NCBI RefSeq assembly: GCF_022829345.1
Contig: NZ_JAKSXV010000094.1
Location: 1-64,000, forward strand
DNA from: Methylobacterium sp. J-090
GTDB taxonomy: Bacteria > Pseudomonadota > Alphaproteobacteria > Rhizobiales > Beijerinckiaceae
Length of the DNA: 64,000 nucleotides
Direction: 5' to 3'
Within the stretch, counting starts at the first letter, position 1, and each line of letters begins with the position of its first letter. The notes below the pieces were generated by a model. It had not been told where the DNA came from, did not search any database, and saw nothing but the letters and a program-made list of their open reading frames with translations. Shown here piece after piece: positions 51,073 through 60,497 of the stretch. A program made the translations under genes and the position numbers.

Positions 51073-52176
51073 ATGTCCCACAACACCTTCGGCCATCTCT
51101 TCCGCGTCACCACCTTCGGCGAGAGCCACGGGGTCGCCCTCGGCTGTGTCGTCGACGGCTGCCCGCCCGGGATCGCCATCGAGGCGGCCGACATCCAGGC
51201 GGAACTGGATCGGAGAAAGCCCGGCCAGTCGCGCTTCACCACCCAGCGCCGCGAGCCCGATCAGGTCCGCATCCTCTCGGGCGTCTTTTCCGATGACCGC
51301 ACGAAGGGCGTCCAACTCACCACCGGCACGCCCATCGCCCTCGAGATCGAGAACACCGACCAGCGTTCGAAGGACTATTCCGAGATCCGCGACAGCTATC
51401 GCCCGGGCCACGCCGACTACGCCTACGACGCCAAGTACGGCATCCGCGACTATCGCGGCGGGGGTCGCTCCTCGGCACGGGAGACCGCCGCCCGGGTGGC
51501 GGCCGGTGCCATCGCGCGCCGGGTCCTGCCCGAGGGCGTGATCATCCGCGCCGCCCTGGTGCAGATGGGCCCGCACGCCGTCGACCGGTCGCGCTGGGAC
51601 TGGGACGAGGTCGCCCGCAACCCGTTCTTCTGCCCCGATGCCGAGACGGCTGCGTTCTACGAGACCTATCTCGACGACATCCGCAAGGATGGCTCCTCCA
51701 TCGGCGCGGTGATCGAGGTGGTGGCCGAGGGTGTGCCTCCCGGCCTCGGCGCGCCGATCTACGGCAAGCTCGACGCGGATCTGGCGAGCGCGATGATGTC
51801 GATCAACGCGGTCAAGGGCGTCGAGATCGGCGACGGCTTCGCGTCCGCCGCGCTGCGCGGCGAGGACAACGCCGACGAGATGCGCTCGGGCAATGCCGGG
51901 GCCCCGACCTTTCTCGCCAACCATGCCGGCGGCGTGCTCGGCGGCATCTCCACCGGCCAGCCCCTCGTCTGCCGGTTCGCCGTCAAGCCGACCTCCTCGA
52001 TCCTCACCCCGCGCATGAGCGTGACCCGCGACAACCGCGACGTCGATCTCATCACCAAGGGCCGCCACGACCCCTGCGTCGGCATCCGCGCCGTGCCGGT
52101 GGCCGAGGCCATGATGGCGTGCGTGCTCGCCGATCACTATCTGCGCCACCGGGGGCAGGTGGGCGCGCGGGCCTGA
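51073..52176 (+). CDS. aroC: Chorismate synthase
   Basis: Converts 5-enolpyruvylshikimate 3-phosphate to chorismate, using reduced FMN. 367 residues. Signatures are [53 protein letters not shown] and [15 protein letters not shown]. It uses ATG at 51073. It is followed by ribBX, which starts 50 bases later in the same direction; the FMN link makes that pairing meaningful. Confidence 0.97.
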   Translation: MSHNTFGHLFRVTTFGESHGVALGCVVDGCPPGIAIEAADIQAELDRRKPGQSRFTTQRREPDQVRILSGVFSDDRTKGVQLTTGTPIALEIENTDQRSKDYSEIRDSYRPGHADYAYDAKYGIRDYRGGGRSSARETAARVAAGAIARRVLPEGVIIRAALVQMGPHAVDRSRWDWDEVARNPFFCPDAETAAFYETYLDDIRKDGSSIGAVIEVVAEGVPPGLGAPIYGKLDADLASAMMSINAVKGVEIGDGFASAALRGEDNADEMRSGNAGAPTFLANHAGGVLGGISTGQPLVCRFAVKPTSSILTPRMSVTRDNRDVDLITKGRHDPCVGIRAVPVAEAMMACVLADHYLRHRGQVGARA

Positions 52177-52226
52177 GCCCGCCGCACACCGCCGTGCCCG
52201 CCTTAGCGATCCTGAGAGATTTGCCC

Positions 52227-53303
52227 GTGCCTCACACCCATGTCACGCAGGCCATCGAGGCCTATGCCCGCGGCGAGATCGTCGTGGTCACCGACGACGA
52301 CGACCGCGAGAACGAGGGCGACCTCGTCGTCGCCGCTTCCCTCTGCACGCCGGAAAAAATGGCGTTCATCGTCCGCAACACCTGCGGCATCGTCTGCGCG
52401 CCCTTGACCCGCGCCGAAGCCCGGCGGCTGCGCCTCGACCCCATGGTGGCCGCCAACGACGCGCCGCTCGGCACCGCCTTCACCGTGACCGTGGACGTCA
52501 AGCACGGCCTCACCACGGGCATCTCCGCTGAGCAGCGCTGCAACACCGTGCGGGCGCTCGCCAACGGCAACATGGGCGAATCGGACTTCGTCCGCCCCGG
52601 CCACGTCTTCCCGCTCATCGCCAAGGATGGCGGCGTGCTCATGCGCTCGGGCCACACCGAGGCCGCAGTCGACCTGTGCAAGTTGGCGAACCTGCCGCCC
52701 GTGGGCGTGATCTGCGAACTCGCCAACGACGACGGCACCGTGATGAAGGGCCCACAGATCACGGCGTTCGCGGACCTGCACAACCTCAGGCGCGTGTCGG
52801 TGGCCGACCTCATCGCCTACCGCCAGTCCCGCGAGAAGCTGGTGGAGCGGGTAGGCACCTTCCCGGTCAACACCGAGTCCGGCGCGATGACGGGCTACGC
52901 CTACACCACGCCCTTCGAGACCGTGCAGCAATTCGCCTTCGTGCATGGCGACATCGGCGACGGCCACGACGTGCTTGTGCGCCTGCATCGCTCCAACGTG
53001 GTCGCCGACGTCATCGAGGGCGGGAAGCAGATCGAGGCGGTGATGCGCCGCTTCGCCCGGGAAGGGCGCGGCATCCTCGTCTACCTTCGCGACGGGTCGG
53101 CGGGTGTCCCGCTCCAGTCCTATGCCGAAGAAGGCGCGGAGGCTCAGCGCGTCCGGGCGTGGCGCGAAGTGGGCCTGGGCGCCCAGATCCTGCGCGACCT
53201 CGGTGTCGTCTCGATCCGGAATCTCGCGACCTCGTCGCGCGCCTATGTCGGCCTGTCGGGCTTCGGGATCGAGTTTCTGGGAGATGAGCGGCTGGAGGGG
53301 TAG
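52227..53303 (+). CDS. ribB: 3,4-dihydroxy-2-butanone-4-phosphate synthase with degenerate GTP cyclohydrolase II domain (RibBX)
   Basis: 358 residues. Residues 1-205 are DHBP synthase, the pentose branch of riboflavin synthesis: DDDDRENEGDLVVAA, GIVCAPLT, FTVTVDVKHGLTTGIS, RPGHVFPL and GHTEAAVDL. The rest has the GTP cyclohydrolase II fold (FVHGDIGDGHDVLVRLHRS, RGILVYLRD, LGAQILRDLGV). It lacks the zinc-binding cysteines normally found in the LTGD-x-F-x-S-x-R-CDC segment, so that half is likely inactive as a cyclohydrolase, the RibBX type. GTG at 52227 is chosen; the frame starts back at 52119 within aroC. Convergent with the EF-G-like gene, 22 bases apart. Confidence 0.93.
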   Translation: MPHTHVTQAIEAYARGEIVVVTDDDDRENEGDLVVAASLCTPEKMAFIVRNTCGIVCAPLTRAEARRLRLDPMVAANDAPLGTAFTVTVDVKHGLTTGISAEQRCNTVRALANGNMGESDFVRPGHVFPLIAKDGGVLMRSGHTEAAVDLCKLANLPPVGVICELANDDGTVMKGPQITAFADLHNLRRVSVADLIAYRQSREKLVERVGTFPVNTESGAMTGYAYTTPFETVQQFAFVHGDIGDGHDVLVRLHRSNVVADVIEGGKQIEAVMRRFAREGRGILVYLRDGSAGVPLQSYAEEGAEAQRVRAWREVGLGAQILRDLGVVSIRNLATSSRAYVGLSGFGIEFLGDERLEG

Positions 53304-53325
53304 GCTTCGAAATCCCGGAGTCGGG

Positions 53326-54216
53326 TCAAGCGCGCAGGGCGAGCGCCGCCGCGGGTGGGTGCCGCCCGTCGTTCGGCGGCACGGGGGCGTAGTGATTGAA
53401 GGCCATCGTCAGGGTCGCACGTCCTGAGGCGAGGCGGCTGAGCCGCTTGGCATATCCCAGCATTTCCGCCAGCGGCACCATCGCGCTCACGACATTTGGC
53501 CGGCCAGAAGGGACCCGATCCTGAATCTGGCCGCGCCGACCTTCGAGATCGTTGGTGATGAGGAGGGCTTCCTCCTCCGGCGCGACCACCTCGACAGACA
53601 TCATGGGCTCGAGAAGCTGCGAAACGCCCATCCGGAGGGCTTCGCGAAGCGCCGCCCGCGAGGCGACCTCGAAGACGAGCGCCGATGAATCGATGTCGTG
53701 ATAGGCAACGTCCACCAGCTCGACCCGGATATTGACCACGGGGAAACCCGCCAGGATGCCGGCTCCGAGCACTGCGTCGAGGCCTTTCTCCACGCCCGGA
53801 CGGTATGCCCGCGGTACGACATCGCCGATGATCTTCGAGGCCAGCGCGAAGCCTTTACTGGGTTGGTTCGGCTCGACGACGAACCTCACGCGGGCGAACC
53901 GACCGATACCGCCGGTCTGCTCGTCGTGGGTGTAGTCGACCTCGGCGCGCTCTGTGAGCGTTTCACGATACGACACCTGCGGCCGGCCGATCGTCGCATC
54001 GAACGTCTCCGTCCGGCGCAGTACATCGACGATCCTGTCGAGTTGAACCTCGTCCATCCCCTTCAGAATCGTCTGGCCGGACCGACGATCGACTGAAAAA
54101 CGGAACGACGCATCACCAGCCGCGAGCCGTGAGAGGGCAAGGCCGAGCTTCTCTTGGTCCGCCTGCGATTTCGGCTCAACGGCGATTTCGATCAGCGGCC
54201 AGGAAGCAGATGTCAC
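53326..54216 (-). CDS. GTPase-less EF-G paralogue (domains III-V only)
   Basis: About 296 residues that align with the C-terminal 40% of elongation factor G. Domain III is [19 protein letters not shown] with [14 protein letters not shown]. Domain IV runs from PQVSYRETL through KGFALASKI to the tip loop YHDIDSS (H173, the position of the translocation-critical tip histidine). Domain V is [14 protein letters not shown] to [19 protein letters not shown]. No GTPase domain or domain II is present here or in the 170 bases upstream. The GTG at 54216 has GAGG five bases upstream and starts exactly at domain III. A longer TTG start (54315) adds 33 residues with no EF-G match. The frame is fully open and the motifs are well kept, so it looks maintained rather than decayed. 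Role unknown. Confidence 0.75.
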   Translation of the reverse strand: MTSASWPLIEIAVEPKSQADQEKLGLALSRLAAGDASFRFSVDRRSGQTILKGMDEVQLDRIVDVLRRTETFDATIGRPQVSYRETLTERAEVDYTHDEQTGGIGRFARVRFVVEPNQPSKGFALASKIIGDVVPRAYRPGVEKGLDAVLGAGILAGFPVVNIRVELVDVAYHDIDSSALVFEVASRAALREALRMGVSQLLEPMMSVEVVAPEEEALLITNDLEGRRGQIQDRVPSGRPNVVSAMVPLAEMLGYAKRLSRLASGRATLTMAFNHYAPVPPNDGRHPPAAALALRA

Positions 54217-54386
54217 GACTGCCTCACGTATCCAGTTTCGTAAATCCAGGAACGTCCCCGAATCTCCAGACGAAACTCGTACACGATGGTGAATGGGTTC
54301 CGCAGCGGGCGTCAACCTTAAACTCGGACGTCACCGCGACATCGTCACGGTTCCCTTCCGTGGCATCGCCGTGATCCGGCGACGCC

Positions 54387-55316
54387 TCAACGCCCCATCA
54401 AGGCATCCATATGGGCGGCGACCGACAGACCCAACCCCTTGAGGCTGTAGCCTCCCTCCAGCACGGAGACGACGCGGCCACCCGCGTGCTTCTCCGCGAT
54501 CTCCATGACCCGTCGCGTGGCCCAACCGAAATCGGCTTCGTCGAGCTGGATATGGGCCAGGGGATCGAGCCGGTGGGCGTCGAAACCCGCCGAGATCACG
54601 ATGAGATCCGGGGCGAACGCCTCCAGCCGGCGCAGGATGCCGGCCTCGAACACCTCGCGGAACCGCTCGCTGCCGTCGCCGGCGCGCAGGGGCACGTTGA
54701 CGATGGTGTCGTGGTTGCCGCGCTCGGAGGAGGCGCCAGTGCCGGGATAGAGCGGCATCTCGTGGGTCGAGGCGTAGAGCACGCTGGCATCGTCCCAGAA
54801 GATGTCCTGCGAGCCGTTGCCGTGATGGACGTCCCAGTCGACCAGGGCGACGCGGTTGGCGCCGTGGGCTTGCCGCGCGTGGCGGGCCGCGATGGCGGCG
54901 TGGTTGAACACGCAGAAGCCCATGGCCTGCATGCGCTCGGCGTGGTGCCCGGGCGGGCGCATGGCGACGAAGGCGTTGCGGCACTCGCCCGTCATCACCG
55001 CGTCGACGGCGTGAACCGCACCGCCGACGGCGCGCAGGGCCGCCTCGATGGTGCCGGGCGACAGGAGCGTGTCGCCGTCGATCTGGACGAACCCTTCGCG
55101 GGGAGCCGCCTCGATGAGGGCCTGCACGTAGGGCACGGGATGGACCAGGGTCGGCACCGCCGGGTCGGCGAGGGGCGCGAGCCCGCGCACCAGACCGGCG
55201 AATCGCTCGTCCTCCAGGACACGTTCAACGGCGCGGATACGGTCCGGGCATTCGGGATGCCCCGCCGGCATGGCGTGGTCGAGGGCGGCGGGATGGCTCA
55301 CGTAAAGCGTCGTCAC
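54387..55316 (-). CDS. Histone deacetylase family (arginase/deacetylase fold) protein
   Basis: 309 residues, a zinc-dependent class II HDAC-like/acetylpolyamine amidohydrolase-type enzyme. Motifs are HPECPDRIRAVE, MRPPGHHAERMQAMGFC (catalytic His pair), ALVDWDVHHGNGSQ (zinc Asp/His) and VISAGFDAHRLDPLA (zinc Asp). The C-terminal VVSVLEGGYSLKGL completes the active site. The bacterial substrate is unknown; acetoin-utilisation or polyamine deacetylase roles are known for relatives. GTG at 55316 with GGGAGGGA upstream. It is upstream of the EF-G-like gene on the same strand, 170 bases between reading frames. Confidence 0.93.
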   Translation of the reverse strand: MTTLYVSHPAALDHAMPAGHPECPDRIRAVERVLEDERFAGLVRGLAPLADPAVPTLVHPVPYVQALIEAAPREGFVQIDGDTLLSPGTIEAALRAVGGAVHAVDAVMTGECRNAFVAMRPPGHHAERMQAMGFCVFNHAAIAARHARQAHGANRVALVDWDVHHGNGSQDIFWDDASVLYASTHEMPLYPGTGASSERGNHDTIVNVPLRAGDGSERFREVFEAGILRRLEAFAPDLIVISAGFDAHRLDPLAHIQLDEADFGWATRRVMEIAEKHAGGRVVSVLEGGYSLKGLGLSVAAHMDALMGR

Positions 55317-55506
55317 ATCATCCCTCCCGAGCGGATACCACCGTTGTCGTTGCTTCAAGGCAACAGGCGATGCAAATGCGCCACGTCTTGCGTGCGTGAC
55401 CCTACGCCGGGATGCGCGCTCGGGTTAGGTTGCGCAAGACCTTATCAACCAAGTTTATGTCGAGCCGGATCTTCGGCCGATATGGGCACGCCGACAGGCC
55501 CGTTCC

Positions 55507-56148
55507 ATGCGCGCACTTCCGCTCCTCGCCGTCCTCGCGGGCGCACTCCCCCTTGCCGCCTGCAACACCCAGACGGCGAACGTGGCGGCGCCCACCGCGC
55601 CGGTGGTTCAGACGTCCCTCGCCGCTCCGGCAGCCCTCACGGGCGAGGCACGCGACAAGGAGTGGATGAAGCTTGCGCCCAGCGCCGTCATCGATCCGAA
55701 GATCGCCCGCGCCACCATCGACTATCCGACCCGGGAGGCGCCCGGCACCGTCATCGTGGTCACCAAGGAGCGCCGGCTCTACTTCGTGCTGCCCGACGGC
55801 AAGGCCGTGCGCTACCCCGTCGCCGTCGGCCATGCCGGCATGGCCTGGGCCGGCACGGCGGAGGTCGATCGCAAGGGCGAGTGGCCCGACTGGAACCCGC
55901 CGCCCGAGATGCTGGCGCGCCGGCCCGATCTGCCCAAGCGCCTAGAGGGCGGCCCGACGAGCCCGCTCGGAGCCCGCGCGCTCTATCTCGCCGAGAACAA
56001 GAAGGACAATCTGTTCCGCATCCACGGCACCAACGAGCCGGAGAAGATCGGCCAGGCGGTCTCGTCGGGCTGCATCCGCATGCTCAACGCCGACGTCGTC
56101 GATCTCTACGAGCGCGTGCCCATCGGCTCGAAGGTCGTGGTGCGCTGA
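55507..56148 (+). CDS. L,D-transpeptidase (YkuD), lipoprotein
   Basis: 213 residues. The signal peptide ends in a lipobox (PLAACN), so it is membrane-tethered in the periplasm. The YkuD catalytic motif is intact: FRIHGTNEPEKIG (H173) and SSGCIRMLNADVVDLY (nucleophile C189). TVIVVTKERRLYFVLPDGK is the usual entry to the domain. It would make 3-3 peptidoglycan cross-links or attach outer-membrane proteins to peptidoglycan. ATG at 55507. Confidence 0.93.
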   Translation: MRALPLLAVLAGALPLAACNTQTANVAAPTAPVVQTSLAAPAALTGEARDKEWMKLAPSAVIDPKIARATIDYPTREAPGTVIVVTKERRLYFVLPDGKAVRYPVAVGHAGMAWAGTAEVDRKGEWPDWNPPPEMLARRPDLPKRLEGGPTSPLGARALYLAENKKDNLFRIHGTNEPEKIGQAVSSGCIRMLNADVVDLYERVPIGSKVVVR

Positions 56149-56315
56149 GCCGGGCGGGTTTAGACATCTTTCGATAAGTCTCATTCGTGATCAGGCTTTA
56201 ACCTGAACGTCGATTCAGATTTGGCCGTTAACTGCTTGAAGCCTCCCGGCCCGCATAGTCCAACCATAGACACGGGCACAGACCGGCAAAGATGAAGCCG
56301 GGGAGGAATCAAGAC

Positions 56316-56753
56316 ATGATCAACCATTCGCTTCAGCTCTTCTGCAACCGTACCGTCGCCGCCGGCCGCATCACCGTTGCCGACACCCAGGCGCTCATGC
56401 GCGATGTGCTGTCGGACGGCCTCACCCATCGCGACGAGGCCGACATGCTCATCGCCCTCGATCGGGCGGTGCCACAGATCGATCCGGCCTTCCGCCTCTA
56501 CCTCACCGCCGCCATCGTCGATTTCACCGTCTGGGGCGAGCGGCCCACGGGCACCATCGATAGCGACACGGCGCGCTGGCTCGCCGCTTCCCTGCGCAAC
56601 GGCACCGGCCCGACGTTCCTCGCCGGTCAGATCGCCCAGGCCGTGGTGCGCGAGGCCCAGTCCTGCGACGAGGCCCTCATCGCTTTCGCCCTGGAGGCCA
56701 ACCGCCGCCGCGCCGCCGAGCCTACCCCGGTGGAATTCCTCGCGGCGGCCTGA
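56316..56753 (+). CDS. Conserved hypothetical protein
   Basis: 145 residues, soluble, mostly helical by composition, with no signal peptide. It begins MINHSLQLFCNRTVAAGR. Further on there is a segment DGLTHRDEADMLIALDRAV, and it ends TPVEFLAAA. No family function known to me. The start at 56316 is well supported by GGGAGGAA seven bases upstream; an ATG at 56292 is not. It stands alone between the L,D-transpeptidase and pccA genes. Confidence 0.75.
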   Translation: MINHSLQLFCNRTVAAGRITVADTQALMRDVLSDGLTHRDEADMLIALDRAVPQIDPAFRLYLTAAIVDFTVWGERPTGTIDSDTARWLAASLRNGTGPTFLAGQIAQAVVREAQSCDEALIAFALEANRRRAAEPTPVEFLAAA

Positions 56754-56943
56754 GCGGGCGGCGGCGAGCCGGGTTTCACCCGAAGCCCCGGACGCGACCT
56801 CGGGGCCCGGGCAGACCTGGACTGAAGAAACCCCATCACACCGGGCCGGTCAGCTTTCCGAAGCCGGAGAACTGCTTTAACGGGAACGAGCTTGGGCGTC
56901 CCGCGCGCCCCGACCTTTCCTGACCGACCAGAGTGCCGGACCG

Positions 56944-58947
56944 ATGTTCGAGAAGATCCTGATCGCGAACCGTGGCGAGATCGCCTGTCGCATCATCAAG
57001 ACGGCCCGCCGCATGGGCATCAAGACCGTGGCGGTCTACTCGGACGCCGACCGTGACGCCGTGCACGTCGCCATGGCCGACGAGGCCGTGCATATCGGCC
57101 CGGCCCCGGCGGCACAGTCCTACCTGCTCATCGACAAGATCATCGACGCCTGCAAGCAGACCGGCGCTCAGGCCGTGCATCCGGGCTACGGCTTCCTGTC
57201 CGAGCGTGAATCATTTCCGCGTGCCCTGGAGGCCGCCGGCATCGTCTTCATCGGCCCCAATCCGGGTGCCATCGCCGCCATGGGCGACAAGATCGAATCG
57301 AAGAAGGCGGCATCCGCCGCCAACGTCTCCACGGTGCCGGGCTTCCTCGGCGTCATCGAGAGCCCCGAGCACGCCGTCACCATCGCGGACGAGATCGGCT
57401 ATCCGGTGATGATCAAGGCCTCGGCTGGCGGCGGCGGCAAGGGCATGCGCATCGCCTACTCCTCCGACGAGGTCGCCGAGGGCTTCGCCCGCGCCAAGTC
57501 CGAGGCGGCCTCGTCCTTCGGCGACGACCGGGTGTTCGTGGAGAAGTTCATCACCGATCCGCGCCACATCGAGATCCAGGTGATCGGCGACAAGCACGGC
57601 AACGTGATCTATCTCGGCGAGCGCGAGTGCTCGATCCAGCGCCGCAACCAGAAAGTCATCGAGGAAGCGCCGTCGCCGCTCCTCGACGAAGCGACCCGGA
57701 AGAAGATGGGCGAGCAGGCCGTGGCCCTGGCGAAAGCCGTGAACTACGATTCCGCCGGCACCGTCGAGTTCGTCGCCGGCCAGGACAAGTCGTTCTACTT
57801 CCTCGAGATGAACACCCGCCTGCAGGTGGAGCATCCGGTCACCGAGATGATCACCGGCCTCGACCTCGTCGAGATGATGATCCGCTCGGCCTACGGCGAG
57901 GCGCTTCCCCTGGCGCAGAACGATGTGAAACTCGACGGCTGGGCCGTCGAGAGCCGCGTCTACGCCGAAGACCCCACCCGCAACTTCCTGCCTTCCATCG
58001 GCCGCCTCACCACCTACCGGCCGCCGGCCGAGGGTAAGTTCGGCGACGCGATCGTGCGCAACGACACCGGCGTGGAGGAGGGCGGCGAGATCGCGATCCA
58101 CTACGATCCGATGATCGCCAAGCTCGTCACCTGGGCGCCGACCCGGGCGCAGGCCATCGAATCGCAGGGCGAGGCCCTCGATGCCTTCGCCATCGACGGC
58201 ATCCGCCACAACATCCCGTTCCTGTCGGCCCTGATGGCGCATCCGCGCTGGCGCTCGGGCAACATCTCCACGGGCTTCATCGCCGAGGAATTCCCGGAGG
58301 GCTTCTCCGCCCCCGAGCCCGAGGGCGAGATCGCTCAGGTCATGGCGGCGGCGGCGGCGGCCATCGACCACAAGCTCAACACCCGCAAGCGCGGCATCTC
58401 CGGGCAGATGCGCGATCCGGCCCTGCTCCACTTCGAGCGCGACCGCGTCGTGGTCCTGGCCGGGCAATCCCATCCCGTCACCGTCGATGCGGTCGGCGGC
58501 ACGCTCATCGTCACGGGCGCGGACGGAACGACCTGGCCCGTCCAGAGCGACTGGTGTCCGGGCGAGCCCGTGTGGCAGGGCGAGATCGCCGGCAAGCGCG
58601 TGGCCATGCAGGTGCGCGGCCTCCTCAACGGCGTCGCGCTCCAGCATGCCGGTGCGGCGGCGCAAGCCCGCGTCTACACCCGGCGCGAGGCCGAACTCGC
58701 CGCCCTGATGCCGGTGAAGGTCGATGCGGGCTCGGGCAAGCAGGTGCTCTGCCCGATGCCCGGCCTCGTCAAGGCGATCCTCGTCAAGGAAGGCCAGGAG
58801 GTGAAGAACGGCGAGGCGCTGGCCATCGTCGAGGCGATGAAGATGGAGAACGTTCTGCGCGCCGAGCGCGACGCCACCGTCTCGAAGATCGCGGCGAAGG
58901 AGGGCGACAGCCTCGCCGTCGACGCGGTGATCCTCGAGTTCGCCTGA
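56944..58947 (+). CDS. pccA: Propionyl-CoA carboxylase, biotin-carrying alpha subunit
   Basis: Carboxylates its own biotin with bicarbonate and ATP for transfer to propionyl-CoA by PccB (not in the window). 667 residues. The biotin carboxylase domain (1-450) starts MFEKILIANRGEIACRI and has ASAGGGGKGMRIA and FLEMNTRLQVEHPVTE. A BT-type domain spans about 480-590. The C-terminal biotinyl domain has EAMKMEN with biotin lysine K633. Size and BT domain favour PCC over acetyl-CoA carboxylase AccC; a methylcrotonyl-CoA specificity is less likely but not excluded. In methylotrophs PCC works in the ethylmalonyl-CoA pathway. Confidence 0.93.
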   Translation: MFEKILIANRGEIACRIIKTARRMGIKTVAVYSDADRDAVHVAMADEAVHIGPAPAAQSYLLIDKIIDACKQTGAQAVHPGYGFLSERESFPRALEAAGIVFIGPNPGAIAAMGDKIESKKAASAANVSTVPGFLGVIESPEHAVTIADEIGYPVMIKASAGGGGKGMRIAYSSDEVAEGFARAKSEAASSFGDDRVFVEKFITDPRHIEIQVIGDKHGNVIYLGERECSIQRRNQKVIEEAPSPLLDEATRKKMGEQAVALAKAVNYDSAGTVEFVAGQDKSFYFLEMNTRLQVEHPVTEMITGLDLVEMMIRSAYGEALPLAQNDVKLDGWAVESRVYAEDPTRNFLPSIGRLTTYRPPAEGKFGDAIVRNDTGVEEGGEIAIHYDPMIAKLVTWAPTRAQAIESQGEALDAFAIDGIRHNIPFLSALMAHPRWRSGNISTGFIAEEFPEGFSAPEPEGEIAQVMAAAAAAIDHKLNTRKRGISGQMRDPALLHFERDRVVVLAGQSHPVTVDAVGGTLIVTGADGTTWPVQSDWCPGEPVWQGEIAGKRVAMQVRGLLNGVALQHAGAAAQARVYTRREAELAALMPVKVDAGSGKQVLCPMPGLVKAILVKEGQEVKNGEALAIVEAMKMENVLRAERDATVSKIAAKEGDSLAVDAVILEFA

Positions 58948-58960
58948 GCTGGAGCGGCGC

Positions 58961-59392
58961 GTGCCGCTCTACTTCGCCTACGGCGCCAACATGGACGCGG
59001 CCGCCATGGCCGCGCGTTGCCCGGCCTCGCGCCTGGTCGGGCAGGGGCGGCTCAACCGCCACCGCTTCATCGTCATGCGCGAGGGCTACGCCTCGGTGGT
59101 GCGCGATCCGCGCGCCACCGTGTGGGGCGTGGTGTGGGACCTAGCGCTCGCCGACGTGCCGGCGCTGGACCGCTACGAGGGCGTGGCCGGCGGCCTCTAC
59201 ATCAAGGCCTACCAGCCCATCACTCTGAAGGGCGGCGCGAAGCGTGCCCTGATCTACCTCGGCGGCAGCAGCGCCCAAGGGACACCCCGACCCGGCTACC
59301 TCGAATCGGTCCTGGCGGCGGCGGATGCGGCGCAATTGCCGGCGCCCTACATCGGGGAGCTGCGCTGCTGGCTGCGGGGCCGGGTCGCATGA
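58961..59392 (+). CDS. Gamma-glutamylcyclotransferase-like protein
   Basis: 143 residues of the GGCT-like/AIG2-like fold. The substrate loop is YFAYGANMDAAAM. The general-acid Glu is in ALDRYEGVAGGLY, and WGVVWDLALADV is typical. The natural substrate (gamma-glutamyl amine or other) is unknown. GTG start with GGAG upstream, 13 bases after pccA. The acylphosphatase gene begins 13 bases downstream, so the three may form an operon. Confidence 0.88.
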   Translation: MPLYFAYGANMDAAAMAARCPASRLVGQGRLNRHRFIVMREGYASVVRDPRATVWGVVWDLALADVPALDRYEGVAGGLYIKAYQPITLKGGAKRALIYLGGSSAQGTPRPGYLESVLAAADAAQLPAPYIGELRCWLRGRVA

Positions 59393-59405
59393 GAAGGCGC
59401 GGGGC

Positions 59406-59684
59406 ATGAGCCGAACCAGAACCGTCGAGGCGATCATCCACGGTCGCGTGCAGGGCGTCGGCTACCGGTTCTGGACCAAGGGCGAGGCCGAGCGCCTCGG
59501 TCTCTCGGGCCACGTCCGCAACCGGCCCGACGGCACCGTGGCGGCAGCCTTCTCGGGGGAGGCCGACGCCATCGCGGCCATGCTCGCCGCATGTCGGCAG
59601 GGGCCGCCCGGGGCACGGGTGACGGACGTCGTCGAGCGCGACGGCCCTGCACCTGCAGCCGGCTTTCACATCCTGCACGACTGA
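59406..59684 (+). CDS. acyP: Acylphosphatase
   Basis: 92 residues. Hydrolyses acyl phosphates. The catalytic Arg is R21 in GRVQGVGYRFW and the catalytic Asn is N39 in SGHVRNRPDGTV, both as in the family. Standard length. The start is ATG at 59406, close behind the GGCT-like gene; the frame runs on to 59325 without support. Confidence 0.93.
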   Translation: MSRTRTVEAIIHGRVQGVGYRFWTKGEAERLGLSGHVRNRPDGTVAAAFSGEADAIAAMLAACRQGPPGARVTDVVERDGPAPAAGFHILHD

Positions 59685-59774
59685 AACGGCGGGCCGGCCG
59701 TAACCCTGGACAGGGGGCCGCCTTCCGCGTTAGCGCCGGGACGGTCGCGATCGGCCCGGCATCAGGCGCACCCG

Positions 59775-60497
59775 ATGATCACGGCGGACTTCTCCTACCT
59801 CGACTTCGCCGCCCTGTGCTTCTTCCTGGCGGCCTGGGGCGGCTACGGCATGGCGGTCTCGCGGATGCGGGGCCGGCGCACCAGCCTGAGCCAGATCATG
59901 AACCGGCAGCGCGAGATCTGGGCGCAGCAGCTCATCCACCGCGACAACCGGGTGGTCGACACCACCATCAACGCCTCGCTTCAGAACGGCACCGCGTTCT
60001 TCGCCTCGACTTCCCTCATCGCGCTCGGCGGCGTCCTCACCCTGTCGCGCTCGGGCGACGACGTGCTGACCCTGTTCGGCGCGCTGCCCTTTGGGGCCGT
60101 CGCCACGCGGACGACCTGGGAGATCAAGGTCGCGGGACTGGCGGTGGTGTTCATCTACGCGTTCTTCAAGTTCTCCTGGGCCTACCGGCTGTTCAACTAC
60201 GGGGCGATCCTGCTCGGCGCGGTGCCGCCCAAAGGCTCGAGCGCCAGCATGGCCGCGATGCAGCGGGCCGCGGGCCGGGCGGCGGCAATGAACATCGCGG
60301 CCGGCTCCCACTTCGCGCGCGGGCAGCGGGCGTTCTTCTTCGCCCTGGCCTATCTCGGCTGGTTCGTGAGCCCGGTTCTCCTATTCGTCACCACCACGGC
60401 GGTGGTCTGCGTGATGTGGCGGCGTCAGTTCAGTTCGAAAATCCGCGCCGCCCTCCTGGCGCAGGACGACGGGAAAGGGCAGGGGTTGGACCCATGA
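59775..60497 (+). CDS. DUF599 family membrane protein
   Basis: 240 residues with about four hydrophobic helices (FAALCFFLAAWGGYGMAV, FFASTSLIALGGVL, AGLAVVFIYAFFKFSWAY, FFFALAYLGWFVSPVLLF). The core NASLQNGTAFFASTSLIALGG and FKFSWAYRLFNYGA are DUF599 signatures; function unknown. Its stop overlaps the ATG of the next gene (60494-60497), so they are coupled. Confidence 0.87.
   Translation: MITADFSYLDFAALCFFLAAWGGYGMAVSRMRGRRTSLSQIMNRQREIWAQQLIHRDNRVVDTTINASLQNGTAFFASTSLIALGGVLTLSRSGDDVLTLFGALPFGAVATRTTWEIKVAGLAVVFIYAFFKFSWAYRLFNYGAILLGAVPPKGSSASMAAMQRAAGRAAAMNIAAGSHFARGQRAFFFALAYLGWFVSPVLLFVTTTAVVCVMWRRQFSSKIRAALLAQDDGKGQGLDP

Noticed and set aside
52177-52226. An FMN riboswitch before ribBX
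   Set aside because: Only 50 bases separate aroC and ribBX, too short for the RFN element.
54217-54315. A 33-residue N-terminal extension of the EF-G-like protein from a TTG
   Set aside because: The extension has no EF-G similarity and its TTG has AAGG directly abutting; the GTG at 54216 has a well-spaced GAGG.
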